Below are positions 59,540 through 64,000 of a stretch of DNA of 64,000 nucleotides, piece by piece; positions within the stretch are counted from its first letter, which is position 1, and each line of letters begins with the position of its first letter. The stretch covers positions 57,179 to 121,178 of the forward strand of contig JACRPN010000008.1 of assembly GCA_016223145.1 (NCBI GenBank), read 5' to 3'. A program made the translations under genes and the position numbers. Source of the DNA: Armatimonadota bacterium (GTDB lineage Bacteria; Armatimonadota; Fimbriimonadia; Fimbriimonadales; Fimbriimonadaceae). The notes under the pieces were generated by a model, which saw only the letters and a program-made list of their open reading frames with translations, made no database searches and was not told the DNA's origin.

Positions 59540-60985
59540 TCAGTCCGCCGTGCTCTTGGACCGGATGACGGGCCGCTCGGAGGCTGCCGGCTGAGGAGCG
59601 ACAAGGTCGAAGTTCGAACCCATATACAACACGTCACCTCGATCGTTCAGCGCATAGGATTGATACAGTCCGGAGGAAAGCGTTGAGCGGATCATGCCCG
59701 CGGGTACGCCCTGGTCATCTTTACCATCAGGACCTACGGAGTAAAGCAGGTACCCGTCGCCCTTTAGCGCATAGTGAAGCACACCCGTCCCAAAAGGATC
59801 TCCGGGCAGATAGAGAGACTGTTTCATGGCTTCCGCGTGTGAAGGGTAGTGCCCAAAGCGCCGCTTATACACCTCAAGCGAGAGCGCCCCGCACACGAAG
59901 GCCAAGTTCAGGTCCGAGTATTTCAGAGTCTGCCAGTACGCAATATGGGCATCAACCTTTGTGCCGTCGCGCAAGCTCAAATAGTAAAACACGGGACCCT
60001 CGGGCCACTTTGGAGGGTTGCTCGTATTGGCGAACTGCGTATCAAGAAGACGCTTCCACCCGTCGTGGTAGGCCGAGAGTTGCTTGGCCAGATGGTTCCG
60101 ATGAGATAGCCAAATGCCAATCGCATCCTTGAGCGGCATTTCGAAGTTGGACACCATTTGCCTTCGCCAGTTGACAGGGGCGGTGAAGGCGCGGATGAAC
60201 CGAAGCTGACGGTTCCTCTCGTCGCGAAAGGTCTGTGCTGCCATGGCTGCACGACTAGGAATGGCGCGCATGCGCCTTAAGGCATCAGCTAGGGCACTTA
60301 GCGAGGCCTTTGGGATCCACATGGGGAATTGTTGAATAGCGCTGTAGGCCGCTTGATTCGATCCGGCGGCGGGCGCGAACCCTCCGTCTTCCAGAAACTT
60401 GGCCTCCAACTGAAGCGCAGTGACACAGGCATCGAGACCGATGTCGGGATCGGGCCTAGAGGGATTAATCCGCGAGCCCAGTAGCATGGGGATGTTCTGC
60501 ATCGTGAGTCCGGAATCGGCGACCTGATCGGGGCGGAGCTGGCTGATGTCGCCGAGAAAAGCGGCTGCATCTCGGCGCGCGATGCGTTCTTTCTCGGCTT
60601 CCGGCAACCTGAAGGGAAGTCTAAGGACCTCCTTTAGCTTGGCATAGAGCCGATCCTTCCTTTCTTGCTCGCGCTTCCGGTAGGGCGCCCATAGAGGCGC
60701 GGTCAGCTTTTCGTAGTCCGCGGCCTTCTGGCCCGGTTGGATGGGGGGCAGAATGGGCGGGTTCGGCACGGGTGTGGCTAGCTCGGCTTCGATGTCCTTT
60801 ACGATGTAGTAGCCAGTTTCTTGCTCGGGTTCCGGGGGAATCAGGCCCTCTTCGATGGCGGGATCGTAGAGGACCCATCCTGCAGCGGCCAGCACAACCA
60901 GCGCGAAGACACCCCATGCGATCTTGGCCGCCCGTCGGCCACCCTTTGCTTGGTTCTGCTCAACCACCTGGCTTTCTTCAGCCAC
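59540..60985 (-). CDS. Membrane-anchored protein of unknown function
   Basis: This 481-residue protein has one N-terminal TM segment (AAKIAWGVFALVVLAAAGWV), then a Pro-rich linker and a large helical extracytoplasmic domain. Near the C-terminus is DPFGTGVLHYALKGDGYLLY followed by SVGPDGKDDQG. That pattern is common in secreted proteins of Planctomycetota, Armatimonadota and related phyla, resembling the C-terminal part of pseudopilin-like proteins, though no pilin signal peptide is present. Function is not predicted. Confidence 0.72.
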   Translation of the reverse strand: MAEESQVVEQNQAKGGRRAAKIAWGVFALVVLAAAGWVLYDPAIEEGLIPPEPEQETGYYIVKDIEAELATPVPNPPILPPIQPGQKAADYEKLTAPLWAPYRKREQERKDRLYAKLKEVLRLPFRLPEAEKERIARRDAAAFLGDISQLRPDQVADSGLTMQNIPMLLGSRINPSRPDPDIGLDACVTALQLEAKFLEDGGFAPAAGSNQAAYSAIQQFPMWIPKASLSALADALRRMRAIPSRAAMAAQTFRDERNRQLRFIRAFTAPVNWRRQMVSNFEMPLKDAIGIWLSHRNHLAKQLSAYHDGWKRLLDTQFANTSNPPKWPEGPVFYYLSLRDGTKVDAHIAYWQTLKYSDLNLAFVCGALSLEVYKRRFGHYPSHAEAMKQSLYLPGDPFGTGVLHYALKGDGYLLYSVGPDGKDDQGVPAGMIRSTLSSGLYQSYALNDRGDVLYMGSNFDLVAPQPAASERPVIRSKSTAD

Positions 60986-61132
60986 TTCTCAGCCATCCCC
61001 TTGAGCGAACGTTGAAGTCAGCGTAGCCCAAGCGTCCCGTCCGGGTGACTCGGGGCCGGCGACTGTAATCGCCGAGCGCAAATCCAACACTTCTCAACGA
61101 TCTCCCTTAAGGGTTCATTCTATCAGGGAAGG

Positions 61133-62266
61133 TCACCCTTCAAGCAAGAATCTCCGTGCCGCCTCGCCTTGACCGGCTTCATCCAAGAGGAACGCATCGT
61201 GGCCGTATGGGAGGTCGATGTTGACCCAGTCGCTCTTGCACCTGGCAGCCAGGGCCAGCCGATGCAGCTCCTCGCTCTGCGAAGGAGGATAGAGCCTATC
61301 ACTAGTAAAGCTAGTGAAGAGATACTCCGTTGTGGAGCCTTCCAGCGACTCATAGCTGAAGGTGTTCATGGCGCGCGTGAGGAGCACGAAGCTGTTGGCG
61401 TCGAACCGTTTTGTGAATTTGTCGCCCTGATAGTTGAGGTAGGACTCGACCTGAAATTGCTGGCGCTGAGTCTCTTCCGCGTTTTCGGATTGGGCCGAAC
61501 AGTCGGACTTGTCGGACAGGTCTGACCCACCTGACCCGTCGGTCGCGTCCAACTGGATCTGAAATCTCCTCCCAAACTTGGCATCAAGGGCTGCCTCACT
61601 CAGAAACATGAGGTGGGCGATCATTCGGGAGACCGCAAGACCCTGCACGGGAGGATCGTCAAGCGGGTAATCGCCGCCAAGATACTTCGGGTCCCGAATG
61701 ATTGCTTGGCGCTGCGCCTCGTTGAAACCGATCTGATTTGCGCTATGCGCCGCGCAGCACGCAGTGAGCCAAGCCCTCCGAATCTCGTTAGGATGCCGAA
61801 CGGTCCAATCCAAGATCTGCATCCCACCCATGCTGCCGCCGGCCGCGCCGTAGAGCTTCTCGATGCCAAGAGCGTGCAGGGCCTTGCGCATTGCCTCGAC
61901 CGTGTCGCGAATCGAAATCTGCGGGAATCGCGACCCCCAGGGCTTTCCGTCCTCGTAGATCGAGCTTGGCCCGGTCGTACCGCGGCACCCGCCAAGGGTG
62001 TTGGTGCAGATGACGAAGAAGCGATCGGTGTCGATGGCTTTGCCCGGCCCAACGATGCGGTCCCACCAACCCGCGGCATTGCTGTCGCCGGTCAGGGCAT
62101 GGCAGACCAGCACCGCATTGTCCCTGGCTTCGTTCAAGGTTCCCCAGGTTTGGTACGCCACCGTCACCGGCCCCCGTCCACACCTGAATCTGCCGATATC
62201 TACAAACTGGCGCTCGTCGGCTTGCGGGGTGAGTCGCTCGTTCTCCTGAAAGAGGGCGGGGTCCAT
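61133..62266 (-). CDS. metX: Homoserine O-acetyltransferase
   Basis: This 377-residue alpha/beta-hydrolase-fold enzyme starts at ATG 62266; upstream in-frame codons encode unlikely Pro/His-rich sequence. The nucleophile elbow is GGSMGG (Ser145), with Asp in FTSDRLYPP and His in LPYGHDAFLLD. Conserved VCHALTG, TNTLGGCRGTTGP and RFDANSFVLLTRAM identify MetX, which acetylates homoserine in methionine synthesis. Residues about 239-269 form a Ser/Asp/Gly-rich insertion encoded by a 9-base repeat, between the usual FGRRFQ and FQVESYL. The active site is intact. Confidence 0.93.
   Translation of the reverse strand: MDPALFQENERLTPQADERQFVDIGRFRCGRGPVTVAYQTWGTLNEARDNAVLVCHALTGDSNAAGWWDRIVGPGKAIDTDRFFVICTNTLGGCRGTTGPSSIYEDGKPWGSRFPQISIRDTVEAMRKALHALGIEKLYGAAGGSMGGMQILDWTVRHPNEIRRAWLTACCAAHSANQIGFNEAQRQAIIRDPKYLGGDYPLDDPPVQGLAVSRMIAHLMFLSEAALDAKFGRRFQIQLDATDGSGGSDLSDKSDCSAQSENAEETQRQQFQVESYLNYQGDKFTKRFDANSFVLLTRAMNTFSYESLEGSTTEYLFTSFTSDRLYPPSQSEELHRLALAARCKSDWVNIDLPYGHDAFLLDEAGQGEAARRFLLEG
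61503..61547. repeat. 9-bp minisatellite inside metX
   Basis: Five imperfect 9-base units run in frame: TCGGACTTG, TCGGACAGG, TCTGACCCA, CCTGACCCG, TCGGTCGCG (plus strand). On the coding strand they encode the SDLSDKSD-type insertion in MetX. The unit length preserves frame, so expansion would only lengthen a loop. Confidence 0.7.
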
Positions 62267-62360
62267 TTGGAGAGGGAAGGGTACCCGCGCGGTGGCGGTG
62301 CATGAGGGTGGGGGAGGGTGCACCAGGATGAAGGATTGTGATCCGTTTGAAGGCGTCTCG

Positions 62361-62382
62361 TGGGGCAGACTCTCAGTCTGCC
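62361..62382. repeat. Dispersed palindromic repeat, copy 2
   Basis: TGGGGCAGA-CTCT-CAGTCTGCC. The arms GGCAGACT and AGTCTGCC form a perfect 8-base-pair stem around three bases. It lies upstream of metX and of the divergent hydrolase gene. The other copy is at 59461-59482. Confidence 0.6.
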
Positions 62383-62467
62383 TTCGTGCCTTCGAAGAGT
62401 GATGCAAAGCAAAAAAGCCATAGAGCCGAGTCGGTGCTCACTCGTCCGCATCCGGTAAAACGTCGCC

Positions 62468-64000
62468 ATGCTGGTCACGGCTCTACTCGTTGCGCTTCAC
62501 ACGTCCCAAACGGCGGCTCCGCCAGAGATCCTGACCGAAGGTCTCGCCATTCGCGGCGTGGTGCGGTCTGGACGTATCCCGTTCCCGACAGACGCCATCC
62601 AGCTTCAGCTTGCCGAGGGCAAGTGGAGCACGCCCAAGGCCGGCGACGAAGTAGAACTCGCGAGCGGCAGCAAGCAATCCTGGACCTCGTTCAAGGCTGA
62701 CGCAAACGGCGCCATCAACCAGGGACCGTTTCAGGGCGGCTATGCGCTTTTCAACGTGGTTCGCGCTCAGCCCGAGATCGTCATTCTCGAAGCCTCGGGA
62801 CATGGCGTCGCCTTGATCAACGGGGTGCCCAGGGCCGGCGACCCCTACGGCAACGGCTATCTCAAGCTCCCGATCCAACTGGAAACCGGCGCCAACACCC
62901 TGCTCTTTGGCGCGGGGCGCGGCAATCTGAACGTGCGGCTTGTCAGGCCTTCGGTTCCCGCAAGCTTCAATATGGCGGACCTGACCGTGCCGGACCTCGT
63001 CGTTGGGCAAGGAGGCGAAATGCTGGCAGGCATCATTGTGATGAACGCGACCGCGTCCGAGATGTCCGGTCTTTCTGTGCAGACCCGGGTCGCCGGCGGC
63101 GCAAAGGTCACCACCGAAGTGCCCCCGATCCCACCGCTTGGGGTTTACAAGGTCCCGGTCAAGCTAAAAGTAGACGCGCCCACGGCGGAGGGCACCGCCG
63201 AAGCCACTTTTGCATTGGTGGGCCCCTCTGGGATGCTCGAGTTCCAGCGGGTGCCGCTTCGGGTTCGGAGCGTCAAGCAGACCCGCAAGGTCACCTTCCT
63301 TAGCGCGATCGACGGCAGCGTGCAGTATTACGGCTTGAACCCGGCGCAGACCCCTGGTATCGGAAAGTCTCTCATTCTTTCGCCGCATGGCGCGGGGGTC
63401 GAGGGTATCGGGCAGGCCGACGCCTATTCGGGCAAAGACTGGGCGCATTTGGCCGCTCCGACCAACCGACGCCCCTTCGGCTTTGATTGGGAGGATTGGG
63501 GCGAGGAGGACGCGATCGAGGTGCTCAAACACGCCCAGACCACACTTGCCACAGACCCGGCCAAGACCTACCTAACGGGCCACTCGATGGGTGGCCACGG
63601 TACCTGGCACCTGGGCGTCACCTACCCCAACCTCTTCGCCGCAATAGGCCCCAGCGCCGGTTGGGTGAGCTTCTTCAGCTATGCCGGATCGCCTCGAAGC
63701 GCCCCGACGAACCCGGTCGAAGAGATCTTCTACCGAGCGATGAACGGCAGCGATACGCTCGCCCAGAAGAAGAACTACTTGAACCAGGAGGTCTACATCC
63801 TCCACGGAGATGCCGACGACAACGTGCCGGTGCGGGAGGCCAGGACCATGAAGGAGCAACTCACCCAGATAGGCGCGAAATTCGGTTACCACGAGCAGCC
63901 GGGAGCGGGGCACTGGTGGGATGGCGACGCCGCGCCCGGGGCCGATTGTGTGGATTGGCCCCCGATGATGAAGCTCTTCCAGGATAGCGCCCTCAAGAAG
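62468..64000 (+). CDS. Secreted alpha/beta-hydrolase (esterase/PHB-depolymerase-like), partial (C-terminus off right edge)
   Basis: The frame opens at ATG 62468 and stays open for 511 codons to the window end. A short signal-like N-terminus (LVTALLVALHTSQTAAPP) leads into about 270 residues of beta-rich sequence. The hydrolase domain then has LILSPHGAGVEG (oxyanion region), the nucleophile elbow GHSMGGHG (Ser373), the acid loop ILHGDADDNVPV and the His motif PGAGHWWDG. This is the pattern of prolyl-oligopeptidase-like or feruloyl-esterase-type secreted hydrolases. Substrate unknown. Being partial, its downstream domains cannot be seen. Confidence 0.85.
   Translation, partial: MLVTALLVALHTSQTAAPPEILTEGLAIRGVVRSGRIPFPTDAIQLQLAEGKWSTPKAGDEVELASGSKQSWTSFKADANGAINQGPFQGGYALFNVVRAQPEIVILEASGHGVALINGVPRAGDPYGNGYLKLPIQLETGANTLLFGAGRGNLNVRLVRPSVPASFNMADLTVPDLVVGQGGEMLAGIIVMNATASEMSGLSVQTRVAGGAKVTTEVPPIPPLGVYKVPVKLKVDAPTAEGTAEATFALVGPSGMLEFQRVPLRVRSVKQTRKVTFLSAIDGSVQYYGLNPAQTPGIGKSLILSPHGAGVEGIGQADAYSGKDWAHLAAPTNRRPFGFDWEDWGEEDAIEVLKHAQTTLATDPAKTYLTGHSMGGHGTWHLGVTYPNLFAAIGPSAGWVSFFSYAGSPRSAPTNPVEEIFYRAMNGSDTLAQKKNYLNQEVYILHGDADDNVPVREARTMKEQLTQIGAKFGYHEQPGAGHWWDGDAAPGADCVDWPPMMKLFQDSALKK

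Overview
The window is a high-GC (roughly 58-60%) stretch from a diderm bacterium. TolC-type and RND envelope genes, several lipoboxes and frequent GTG/TTG starts with GGAGG-type ribosome sites support this. I cannot name the species. The mix of small cupredoxin proteins, a DUF4382-type lipoprotein, a GH4 glycosidase and ECF/CHAT modules would fit Armatimonadota or a similar environmental phylum, but that is a weak guess.

Layout. (1) 1-4932 is a soft-metal module: an MtrA-like corrinoid/pterin methyltransferase homologue (cut by the left edge) with its CadC/ArsR-type repressor, divergent from a CmtR-type Cd/Pb sensor, an FTR1-family permease and a CadA-type P1B ATPase. (2) 5322-23642 is an envelope metal (probably copper) module. 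It holds a Met-rich lipoprotein, two paralogous small Cys-rich exported proteins, three secreted cupredoxin-like proteins, an STN-domain/Gly-rich protein, a periplasmic serine protease, a clostripain-like protein whose catalytic Cys is Ser, and a tightly coupled operon of Spy/CpxP-like protein, TolC, adaptor, RND pump and cupredoxin. The adaptor carries an N-terminal YtkA-like domain and a C-terminal cupredoxin domain, so the same metal-binding fold occurs four times. (3) 23732-29677 holds a signal peptidase, an ECF sigma factor, a zinc-finger anti-sigma-like protein and a TPR-CHAT protease. (4) 29845-33930 is an operon of NYN nuclease-like, divergent sigma-like, coiled-coil membrane, vWA lipoprotein and CAP-domain proteins, with no function I can assign.

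(5) 33985-56156 is an integrative mobile region. A minus-strand operon (HTH regulator, membrane Mrr-like nuclease, two halves of a phage/plasmid-type replication initiator, two small ORFs, large serine recombinase) diverges from a plus-strand side with a zinc-ribbon membrane protein and an ArdC antirestriction protein. Then comes a defence island: type I restriction-modification (hsdR, hsdM, unknown membrane protein, rhuM, hsdS) whose last gene overlaps a 1215-residue protein with a PD-(D/E)XK-like N-terminus, a P-loop NTPase and a long helical C-terminus, followed by a DprA-like gene. A TraD-like ATPase, a replication-relaxation protein, an Xis-like protein and a tyrosine integrase close the element beside a tRNA-Val(UAC) gene. 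Because the tRNA 3' end faces the element and I see no second copy of it in the window, the far attachment site may lie left of position 1, which would make the metal genes cargo.

(6) 56267-64000 looks like core chromosome: tRNA-Val, dnaB, a GH4 glycosidase, a membrane-anchored unknown, homoserine O-acetyltransferase (metX), and an alpha/beta-hydrolase running off the right edge. Small dispersed palindromes and a 9-bp minisatellite occur here.

The best candidate for something undescribed is the STAND-like nuclease-NTPase translationally coupled to hsdS. Next are the cupredoxin/adaptor-fusion efflux system and the NYN-to-CAP operon. All family assignments are by eye from motifs; no database search was run.
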